NCBI RefSeq assembly: GCF_900231165.1
Contig: NZ_LT960614.1
Coordinates: 372,001 to 436,000 of the forward strand
From: Hartmannibacter diazotrophicus
GTDB lineage: Bacteria; Pseudomonadota; Alphaproteobacteria; Rhizobiales; Pleomorphomonadaceae
Direction of reading: 5' to 3'
DNA length: 64,000 nt
The stretch's first letter is position 1. Each line of letters opens with the position of its first letter. Position numbers and translations under genes: made by a program. The notes beneath the pieces were generated by a model. That model worked only from the letters and a program-made list of their open reading frames with translations. It had not been told where the DNA came from and did no database searches. This document shows positions 8,865-16,022 of the stretch, in pieces.

Positions 8865-9957
8865 GACACTGAAGGAAGCCGGGCGGCTGATGACCGTCTG
8901 CAATTCCTGCCGCTACTGCGAGGGGCTTTGCGCTGTCTTCCCCGCAATGGAATTGCGCCGGTCCTTCACGGACGGAGACCTCGATTACCTCAGCAATCTC
9001 TGCCACAGCTGCGGAGCCTGCTACGTTGATTGCCAGTTTTCGCCGCCGCACGAATTTGACGTGAACGTGCCGCAGACCCTGGCTCTGGCCCGGGCGCAAT
9101 CCTATGCACGGTATACGTGGCCCGGAATCTTCTCGGTCTTCTTCGAGCGGAACGGCCTGCTGGTCTCGCTGCTGGCGGCCGCGAGCGTCGCGGTCTTCAT
9201 TCTCGCCTTCGTCGCGGTCCACGAACCGGCGGCGATCTTCTCGTCCCACGCCGGTGGCTTCTACGCGGTGATGCCGCACAACGCCATGGCGCTGCTCTTC
9301 GGATTTGTCGGCCTCTTTGCGCTTCTGGCCATCGCCATGAGCGTCAGGAATTTCTGGCGCGAGATCGGTGCCACCTGGCCGGTTCAGTCCGGGCCGGCGG
9401 CGCTGTGGCAGGCCGTGAAAGACGCCGGATCGCTGCGCTATCTCGATGGCGGTGGGGTCGGTTGCTTCAACGAGGACGATGAGCCGACGGACCGAAGGCG
9501 CCTCTATCACCATCTGACCTTTTATGGCTTTCTCCTGTGCTTTGCGGCCACAAGCGTCGCAACGCTGTATCACTACCTGCTCGGACGCGAGGCGCCGTAC
9601 CCGGTCTACGATCTTCCTGTGCTTCTTGGCATCGTCGGCGGCATCGGCCTTCTGATTGGGCCGGCCGGGCTGCTCCTTGCTCGCGGCCGCCGGGATCCGA
9701 TGCTGAAGGATGCCTCCCATGCCGGCATGGACACGGCCTTTCTGGTCATGCTGTTCCTGACGAGCCTGACCGGGCTTGCGCTCCTCGCCCTGCGCGAGAC
9801 GGCTGCAATGCCGATCACGCTGGCGGTTCATCTCGGGGTGGTCTTTGCGCTGTTTCTGTCCATGCCCTACGGCAAGTTCATGCATGGATTCTATCGCTAT
9901 GCGGCGCTCGTGCGCTACGCGGCCGAGCGACGGGCGCACCTTGACGCCGGAAAATGA
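8851..9957 (+). CDS. TcuB/CitB-like iron-sulfur membrane protein
   Basis: The 368-residue protein has an N-terminal ferredoxin-like part with two cysteine clusters, C17-C20-C23-C27 and C51-C54-C57-C61, which could hold two 4Fe-4S clusters. About six hydrophobic segments follow, from roughly residue 95 to the end. This is the architecture of TcuB/CitB, which passes electrons from the FAD of TcuA to the quinone pool. The gene overlaps the tcuA-like gene by 14 bp. No TcuC-type transporter is present in the operon, so uptake must be encoded elsewhere. Confidence 0.82.
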   Translation: MHATETLKEAGRLMTVCNSCRYCEGLCAVFPAMELRRSFTDGDLDYLSNLCHSCGACYVDCQFSPPHEFDVNVPQTLALARAQSYARYTWPGIFSVFFERNGLLVSLLAAASVAVFILAFVAVHEPAAIFSSHAGGFYAVMPHNAMALLFGFVGLFALLAIAMSVRNFWREIGATWPVQSGPAALWQAVKDAGSLRYLDGGGVGCFNEDDEPTDRRRLYHHLTFYGFLLCFAATSVATLYHYLLGREAPYPVYDLPVLLGIVGGIGLLIGPAGLLLARGRRDPMLKDASHAGMDTAFLVMLFLTSLTGLALLALRETAAMPITLAVHLGVVFALFLSMPYGKFMHGFYRYAALVRYAAERRAHLDAGK

Positions 9958-10073
9958 GCTGCAACCGACCGGGAAGCGGATGGCTCCGGCCGGAAAATTG
10001 ACACCGTCCCCGGCAGTTGCTCTTTTGGGACGTGGACGCGGGGGCAGCCCCTGCGGCAGGTTGGGCATGGACC

Positions 10074-11006
10074 ATGGGCGCACGAATTTCTCTTCGGCAT
10101 CTGCGTTGCTTTTCGGCCGTCGCCGAGACGGGCTCGTTCACGCTCGCGGCCCAGCGGCTGTTCGTGACCCAGTCTTCCCTGACGGCAACGATCAAGCAGC
10201 TTGAGGAATCGGTCGAATTGCGTCTGTTCGACCGCACGACGCGGCGGGTGGAACTGACCAAGGACGCGGTTTGGTTCAAGGTTGTCGCCGACCGGATTCT
10301 GCGCGACTTCGACAATGCCATCGGCGATCTTCAGGCCGTATCCAAGAGCCAGCGCGGCCATATCAAGATCGCCGCAGCGCCGTCGGTCATGGCGCATCTC
10401 GTGGCGCCGACCCTCCAGGCCTTTCGGACATCCTATCCGGATATCGCAATTTCCGTCTATGACGAGGGCTCCGACAAGATCGAGCGCTCGGTCCTCGAAG
10501 GCGAGATGGACTTCGGGTTGTCGAGCCGGCTCAACAATTTTCCCGATCTCGACTATATGCCCCTGATGGCAGATCCCTTCGGCGTTGTTTATCCGTCGGA
10601 CCACCCACTCGCCGGCAAGAAGGGCAATCTGACCTGGGACGATCTCAAGGACTATGACTATATCGGCCTGACCAGCGACACCGGCATCGGCGCTCTGCTG
10701 GAAACGCATCCGGAACTCGGGCTCCTGGAACGCAGCGGCGCCTATGACCATGCGTCCAGCACCTTCTCGCTCTATGCGCTTCTGAAGCTCGGGGGCAGGA
10801 TCTCGATCCTGCCCTCCCTTGCCGCTTTCACGGGGTCTCTTGGGGAGTTCGAATTCCGCGAACTGCACGAGCCGAGGATCGAGCGCGAAATCTGTCTCAT
10901 TACCCGGCATCTGCGGTCGCATTCGCCGAGTGCCCAGCGGGTGCTGGAAGTCCTGATGACGACGATCAAGCAGTTCGACCAGCAATATGGCGTTCGCGTC
11001 TACTGA
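10074..11006 (+). CDS. LysR-type transcriptional regulator
   Basis: I chose the ATG at 10074 (protein MGARISLRHLR...) because the helix-turn-helix should begin within a few residues. An upstream TTG at 10017 would add 19 unlikely residues. The product is about 310 residues, normal for LysR, with the wing-helix segment FTLAAQRLFVTQSSLT near residues 20-35 and a periplasmic-binding-like effector domain after about residue 90. It lies 116 bp after tcuB in the same direction, as TcuR accompanies the tcu genes, and probably controls the operon starting at 723. A TTGACA hexamer at 9998-10003 might be its own -35, but no convincing -10 follows. Confidence 0.85.
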   Translation: MGARISLRHLRCFSAVAETGSFTLAAQRLFVTQSSLTATIKQLEESVELRLFDRTTRRVELTKDAVWFKVVADRILRDFDNAIGDLQAVSKSQRGHIKIAAAPSVMAHLVAPTLQAFRTSYPDIAISVYDEGSDKIERSVLEGEMDFGLSSRLNNFPDLDYMPLMADPFGVVYPSDHPLAGKKGNLTWDDLKDYDYIGLTSDTGIGALLETHPELGLLERSGAYDHASSTFSLYALLKLGGRISILPSLAAFTGSLGEFEFRELHEPRIEREICLITRHLRSHSPSAQRVLEVLMTTIKQFDQQYGVRVY

Positions 11007-11107
11007 GCGAACGCCGAAAGCGTCCTGAGGCCCGTTCGGGAGCACGGATTCGCAAAAGCTGCCCTCTGCGCATGAGCATCGGGTGCTTTCGCCTTATCCG
11101 GATTGGC

Positions 11108-11548
11108 TCACTTGCTCTTTTCTGCAGGCGCGGTGAGGAACGTTCCGCGACCGCTTGCGATCAGGCGTCCTTCCTCGTCGAGAATGCGTCCCTCGCAGAC
11201 CGATACCTGGCGGCCGAGCTTGACGAGGGATCCCTCGGCGATGAGATCGCCCTTGACGGCAACGCGGTGATAGTCGACGCGCAGGTCGATGGTGAGCACC
11301 GGCCGGCCCATGTTGCCGAACAGGGCGAAATTGGCCGCAAAATCCACGAGGGACGCGAGAATGCCGCCCTGCGTCTGGCCGATGACTGGATTAGCAACCC
11401 ACTCCTCGCGCCAGCGCGCCTTCGCGGCAATCCGGCCCAGCTGGAGATCACTGACGCTGAGGCCGAGCCAGCTCAGATAGGGGCTGCGCGAAATGATGGC
11501 CTCGACGGCAGCCCTGCCATCTTCGGCGGAGAATTCAGTGCCGCTCAC
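11108..11548 (-). CDS. PaaI-type hotdog-fold thioesterase
   Basis: The 146-residue protein is typical of the PaaI/YdiI hotdog thioesterases. The central segment NPVIGQTQGGILASLVDFAAN holds the family's conserved glycines and acidic residue. It begins at a GTG that overlaps the stop of the upstream acyl-CoA ligase in a GTGA junction, so it is co-translated with the ligase. The likely role is to hydrolyse aryl- or acyl-CoA esters, either releasing CoA from stalled intermediates or as a pathway step. The specific thioester is unknown. Confidence 0.82.
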   Translation of the reverse strand: MSGTEFSAEDGRAAVEAIISRSPYLSWLGLSVSDLQLGRIAAKARWREEWVANPVIGQTQGGILASLVDFAANFALFGNMGRPVLTIDLRVDYHRVAVKGDLIAEGSLVKLGRQVSVCEGRILDEEGRLIASGRGTFLTAPAEKSK

Positions 11549-13071
11549 ACCGTTGCTCCCTTCTGCGCTTCTTCCACCATGTCGACCGCCTGCGCGGTGA
11601 GCAGCTTGCGGTCGATCTTGCCGACGCCGTTCATCGGCATCGCCGGCAGGAAGATGACCTTGCGTGGATACTGGTAGGGCGGGGCGTTCTTCAGCGCGTG
11701 GTCCTTGACGTCCTGTTCGGTCAGCGTCGCACCCTTGCGCTTGACGATGAAGGCGTAGGGGATGCGGTACTTGATCTCGTCCGGGGCGGCAACGACGAGA
11801 GCCTGCTCGATGTCGGGGTGGCGCTCCAGCATCACCTCAACCTCGCCGGGGTAGATGTTGTGACCGCTCGAGACGAACATGTCGTCGCCGCGGCCGACGA
11901 AATAGTACCAGCCCTCCTCGTCGCGGCGCAGGATGTCGCCGCTGTCGAACCAGCCGTTCCTGAGACGCTTTTCGGTTTCGGCCGGATTGTTGTTGTATTC
12001 GTTCATCAGGCCCGGACCGCGAATATGGAGAGTGCCGAAATTCTCGTCCTCTCCGCCCACCAGCCGGAAGTCGTTGCCGGCGATGGGCCAGCCGATCGAA
12101 TGGCGGGGGCGGGGCTTGCGCTCCGGGTGGCGGCCGAAGAGCGCGGCGCTCGCTTCCGTGATCCCGAAGATCGTGACGATATCGGCCTTCGGGAAGAGGT
12201 CGGCGACGGCGTCGATGAGCGTGTCCGTTGCCGGCGCGCCCCCCATCGTCGCAAGCCGCACGAAGGAATAGTCGTGGCCCGTGAGCAGATCGCGCTGCTG
12301 CAGCATCATGGCGAAGATCGTCGGCACACCCGAAACGACGGTCGTTCTGTATCTATTGACGGCATCGATATAGGCGCGTGCGTCGAACTTGCGCATCAGG
12401 ACGACGGTGGAGCCGCCAACGAGCACGCATTTGATCGAGTTCATGGCGTGCTTGTGGTAGAGCGGCGCGGCGACGATCATGCGATCCGACGGAGCGAAGT
12501 CGCGGTCCTTGGAGATTGTCTCGGCAACCCAGCTATGAGCGCGGTGCGACAGCACGACGCCCTTCGGCCGGCCCGTCGAGCCGGATGTATAGGGCAGGAA
12601 GGCGACGTCGTCGCCGTGGGGCACGAAGGGCTCGAAGGGTCCCGGGCGCTTGAAGGCCTCGAAGCCATTTTCGCCATCGGCGCCGATCAAGGTTGCCTCG
12701 ATGGTCGTCGGCAATTTGTCGTGCAGCGTTGTTTCGCAGAAGACGAGCTTGACGTTGGCGTCGTCGACGATCCAGGACACGGTGTCTGCGGGCAGGAGAA
12801 TGCCGATCATGACGGGGACGACGCCGGCGCGCATGGACCCGTAGAAGACCTCCAGAAACTCAACGCGGTTGGAGCACAGAATTCCGACCCGGTCGCCGGG
12901 CTTGAAGCCGCGCTCGACCAGGCCCCTCGCCACGGCATCGCAGGAGGCGTGAAAGGTCGAATAGTCGACCGTCCGGGGATTTTCCGGATCCCAAAGGTCG
13001 ATGACGGCGGGACGCGCGTCGTTCCGGAATTCCGAGCCGATCATCCCGAGATTTTTGACTGCGCTGCTCAT
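11545..13071 (-). CDS. AMP-dependent acyl/aryl-CoA synthetase
   Basis: The 508-residue adenylate-forming enzyme has the P-loop-like motif YTSGSTGRPKGVV near residue 160, then FGITEASAALFG near 305. The hinge and C-terminal motifs GWFDSGDI (near 370) and FVSSGHNIYPGEVE (near 400) follow, and a catalytic lysine is expected in GVGKIDRK near the C-terminus. It should activate a carboxylic acid to its CoA thioester with ATP. Neighbours (quinone-reductase-like MDR, thioesterase, divergent molybdenum hydroxylase) fit aromatic or alicyclic acid catabolism. It overlaps both flanking genes by 4 bp, giving a three-gene operon. Confidence 0.88.
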   Translation of the reverse strand: MSSAVKNLGMIGSEFRNDARPAVIDLWDPENPRTVDYSTFHASCDAVARGLVERGFKPGDRVGILCSNRVEFLEVFYGSMRAGVVPVMIGILLPADTVSWIVDDANVKLVFCETTLHDKLPTTIEATLIGADGENGFEAFKRPGPFEPFVPHGDDVAFLPYTSGSTGRPKGVVLSHRAHSWVAETISKDRDFAPSDRMIVAAPLYHKHAMNSIKCVLVGGSTVVLMRKFDARAYIDAVNRYRTTVVSGVPTIFAMMLQQRDLLTGHDYSFVRLATMGGAPATDTLIDAVADLFPKADIVTIFGITEASAALFGRHPERKPRPRHSIGWPIAGNDFRLVGGEDENFGTLHIRGPGLMNEYNNNPAETEKRLRNGWFDSGDILRRDEEGWYYFVGRGDDMFVSSGHNIYPGEVEVMLERHPDIEQALVVAAPDEIKYRIPYAFIVKRKGATLTEQDVKDHALKNAPPYQYPRKVIFLPAMPMNGVGKIDRKLLTAQAVDMVEEAQKGATV

Positions 13072-14063
13072 GGGTTCACGATCACCTTTCCGAAGACGTT
13101 GCGGCTTTCCAGAAGGCCGACACCTTCGCCGGCACGTTCGAGAGGCAGCCTGTGCTCAACGACAGGCTTGAGCGCCCCGGAGGCGACATGGTCGAGGCAG
13201 GCCTTGATGTCTTCGGGCTGATAGGCGCGCGAGCCGACGATCTCGATCTCGCGGTGCCAGATGAAGCGAATGTCGATCTGGCAGAGGTGGCCGGCCGTGG
13301 AGCCGCAGGTCAGGATCCTGCCATTGGTCGCCATGCAGCGTTCGGTCTGGATCCAGGTGTCGCCACCGGTGAAGTTGATGGCGACGTCGACACCGGTCTT
13401 GCCGGTGGCCGTCCAGACGGCGCGGGAAAAATCCGGCGTTTCGACATAGTTGATGATGTGATCGGCCCCGATTTCACGAAGCTTCTGGCCTTTCTCCTCG
13501 CTGCTGGTGCAGGCGTAGACTTCGGCGCCGGCCATCTTGGCGAACTGCACGCAGGAAACGCCAACGCCGCCGCTGGCGCCGAGGACCAGAACCTTCTCGC
13601 CCTTGCGTATCCTGCCGCGGGTGAAGAGCATGCGATGCGATGTGCCGTAGGCGATAGGCAGAGCCGCCGCATCATCGAAACTGACGCCGTCGGGAATCTC
13701 GATGAGTTGCTGCTCGCTGACGGCGATATAGTCGCAAAGCCCGCCGTTGCCGTGCTCTCCCAGCACGCCGCCGCCCGGAAAGCGCGGAAAGAGAACGACA
13801 TTCTTGCCGATCCAGTCCCTGGAGACGCCGGCACCGACCTCGCGCACGACGCCGGCGATGTCGCCACCTGGAATGCGTGGCATTTCCGTCGGCAGATCCG
13901 GCATACCGTGGGTCACGAAGACGTCCATGTAGTTGAGGCCGCAGGCCTTGATTTCCACGAGGGCCTGGTGCTCGGCAGGAACCGGTCGGGGCCATTCCTC
14001 GACCTTGAGCTGCTCGATGCCACCATGCTGACGGAGGGCCACCGCCCTCATGTTCGAAGTCAT
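13068..14063 (-). CDS. zinc-type/MDR alcohol dehydrogenase (quinone oxidoreductase-like)
   Basis: The 331-residue member of the medium-chain dehydrogenase/reductase family has ACGLNYMDVFVTHG near residue 38 and GASGGVGVSCVQFAKMAG near residue 150, the NADP Rossmann loop. The structural-zinc cysteine cluster is not evident, which points to the quinone oxidoreductase/enoyl reductase branch. It is the first gene of a minus-strand operon with the acyl-CoA synthetase and thioesterase (ATGA overlap). It may reduce an enoyl-CoA or quinone intermediate. The substrate is not deducible. Confidence 0.82.
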   Translation of the reverse strand: MTSNMRAVALRQHGGIEQLKVEEWPRPVPAEHQALVEIKACGLNYMDVFVTHGMPDLPTEMPRIPGGDIAGVVREVGAGVSRDWIGKNVVLFPRFPGGGVLGEHGNGGLCDYIAVSEQQLIEIPDGVSFDDAAALPIAYGTSHRMLFTRGRIRKGEKVLVLGASGGVGVSCVQFAKMAGAEVYACTSSEEKGQKLREIGADHIINYVETPDFSRAVWTATGKTGVDVAINFTGGDTWIQTERCMATNGRILTCGSTAGHLCQIDIRFIWHREIEIVGSRAYQPEDIKACLDHVASGALKPVVEHRLPLERAGEGVGLLESRNVFGKVIVNP

Positions 14064-14658
14064 TCGGCTACCTGTCTCATTGAAAGTGGACGTGGATGGT
14101 CATTGCTTGAAACAAGGTCAGCCTACCCAGCGGGTCTATCGACGACAAATGAGCAATTCTGGAGTATTGATAATTTTTCCCGATAAATACCGGCGATGAC
14201 GACATGGTGGCCCATGATCGGCATATATCGTTGCAGATGAATAATTGTCAGAAATTAGTTGTTTGTAATAATGGAGACCGGACTTTTATCATCGCTCTCA
14301 ACAAGCGCCGGAAGCGCGGCAAACCGTGCAAAACACCGCCGGACGGGTGCTTCGTCGGCGACTGTTCTGACGGGCCGTGCGGTAGGCGTTCGAAGGGGAA
14401 CTGCAAGACGAGCCGTCGCGGCCTTCCCGGCTCGCCGGCCAATGTCCGGCTGGCCGTTCGGGCACCGATCCGATAGGCAGGGTTCGTCGCGGCGGACCGG
14501 CCCGAGGGCGCCCGACGCGGCCGGTTTGTCTTGAAGCTCGGAGCGATACGCGTGCAAAGCATTTCGTCGGGGGACGTTTTCAGCAAGGGACAGGCCGGGC
14601 GGCGGCTGCAGCCGGCGGACTTTGTCCGTCCTGCCCTGGCTGAGCGGAGCGCTGCTGC
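14064..14658. promoter_or_regulatory. divergent promoter region between the CoA-ligase operon and the molybdenum hydroxylase operon
   Basis: This 595-bp gene-free stretch separates two divergent operons. The part from about 14130 to 14290 is AT-rich, contrasting with the GC-rich remainder. It contains AAATTAGTTGTTTG at 14252-14265, matching 13 of 14 bases of a string upstream of the operon at 723. The string GTCAGAAAT occurs beside both copies (14247 and 599). Several open frames exist here, but they have no ribosome-binding sites and no recognisable domains, so I see no gene. The two operons' promoters and shared regulator sites are the likely content. Confidence 0.45.
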
Positions 14659-15534
14659 ATGAAGCCCGCGCCGTTCGAATATTTTCGCCCTGGGACGCTC
14701 GCCGAAGCGCTGCGGATCCTGTCGAGCCAGGAAAACTGCAAGGTGCTGGCTGGCGGCCAGTCGCTCATGGCAATGCTCAACCTGCGCTACCTGCTGCCCG
14801 ACGTGCTCGTCGACATCAACCGCATTCCCGAGCTCGCCGAGATCACCTGTTCCGCCGGCAAGGTGCGCATCGGCGCCATGACCCGCCAGCGCCACATCGA
14901 ACGTCACGAGGAACTCGCGACCGTCGCGCCGATCTTCGCCGAGGCGCTGCATCTCGTTGGGCATCGCCAGACCCGCAACCGGGGAACCATCGGCGGAAGC
15001 CTCTGCCATCTCGATCCGGCGGCCGAATTGCCAACCATTGCCCTGCTCATGGACGCCGCCATCGAGGTGGCCGGCGCGGACGGGCAGCGGCGGCTGTTGC
15101 CGATCAGCGATTTCATCGCCGGTTTCATGATGCCCAATATCGGGCCGGACGAAATCGTCACCGCTATCGAGGTTTCGCTCTGGAAGGCGGGGCACGGTCA
15201 TGCTTTCCGCGAATTTGCGCGGCGCCATGGCGATTTCGCGATCGCATCGGCAGCCGCGCTGGTCGAAACGGACACGGGTGGGGTCATCGAACGGATTGCC
15301 ATCGCACTCGGTGGTGTCGGATCGGTGCCGCAGCGCCTGCCGGCAGCCGAAGAGCTGCTCAGGGGATCGCGGGGCACCGACACCGACATTGAGGCGGCGG
15401 CGGATCTCTGCAGCGGCCTTGAAATCATCGGCGATTTTCACGGCAGCCCCGAGTATCGGCTGAGCGTTGCCCGCGCGATGTTGAAGCGAAGCCTCAAGGC
15501 GGCGGTGGCGCGCGCCGCAGGAGCGATGCAATGA
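14659..15534 (+). CDS. molybdenum hydroxylase FAD-binding subunit (CoxM-like)
   Basis: The 291-residue flavin subunit has the xanthine-dehydrogenase-family FAD motifs AGGQSLMAMLNLR (about residues 31-43) and RNRGTIGGSLCHLDPAAELP (near residue 107). It carries electrons from the 2Fe-2S subunit to an external acceptor. It lacks the extra four-cysteine insertion seen in the second molybdenum hydroxylase of this window (53270-54253). The stop overlaps the next gene by 4 bp (ATGA), as usual in coxMSL-type operons. The start ATG gives the family's typical N-terminus, MKPAPFEYFRP. Confidence 0.88.
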   Translation: MKPAPFEYFRPGTLAEALRILSSQENCKVLAGGQSLMAMLNLRYLLPDVLVDINRIPELAEITCSAGKVRIGAMTRQRHIERHEELATVAPIFAEALHLVGHRQTRNRGTIGGSLCHLDPAAELPTIALLMDAAIEVAGADGQRRLLPISDFIAGFMMPNIGPDEIVTAIEVSLWKAGHGHAFREFARRHGDFAIASAAALVETDTGGVIERIAIALGGVGSVPQRLPAAEELLRGSRGTDTDIEAAADLCSGLEIIGDFHGSPEYRLSVARAMLKRSLKAAVARAAGAMQ

Positions 15535-16022
15535 CCGCCCATTCCGTCACGATCCGCGTCAACGGCATCGCCCACACGCACGAGATTCCTGCCCGCACGA
15601 CACTGGCGGATTTCCTGCGCCACACCATCCGCCAGACCGGAACGCATGTCGGCTGCGAGCACGGCGTCTGCGGCGCCTGCACGGTGCTTGTCGACGGCGT
15701 GAGCGCAAGGTCCTGCCTGATGCTGGCCGTCCAGGCCGATGGCGCCGAGGTGGAAACGATCGAGGGTCTCGCGGCGCCGGACGGGACATTCCATCCGCTG
15801 CAGAAGGCCTTCCGGGACCAGCATGGCCTCCAGTGCGGCTTCTGCACGCCCGGCATGCTGATGACGCTGAAGGAGGTCCTCGCGGAAAACCCCGATCCGA
15901 GCGAGGCGGAACTGCGCGACGCGATCTCCGGCAACATCTGTCGTTGCACGGGCTACCAGAGCATCATCGCCGCGGCCAGGCAGGCGGCGGCGGAAATCCG
16001 GGAAAAGGGCGCATCGCGATGA
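15531..16022 (+). CDS. molybdenum hydroxylase 2Fe-2S subunit (CoxS-like)
   Basis: The 163-residue subunit has the two expected clusters: a plant-ferredoxin type in CEHGVCGACTVLVDG (near residue 43) with a further cysteine at SCLML, and the C-terminal four-cysteine set in QCGFCTPG (near 103) and CRCTGYQ (near 137). It passes electrons from the molybdenum centre to the FAD subunit. The gene overlaps both neighbours by 4 bp. No Tat signal is visible, so the complex is expected to be cytoplasmic. Confidence 0.9.
   Translation: MTAHSVTIRVNGIAHTHEIPARTTLADFLRHTIRQTGTHVGCEHGVCGACTVLVDGVSARSCLMLAVQADGAEVETIEGLAAPDGTFHPLQKAFRDQHGLQCGFCTPGMLMTLKEVLAENPDPSEAELRDAISGNICRCTGYQSIIAAARQAAAEIREKGASR

Noticed and set aside
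9998-10003. TTGACA as the -35 of the LysR gene at 10074
   Set aside because: The hexamer 17 bp downstream is TCTTTT, only 3 of 6 consensus bases.
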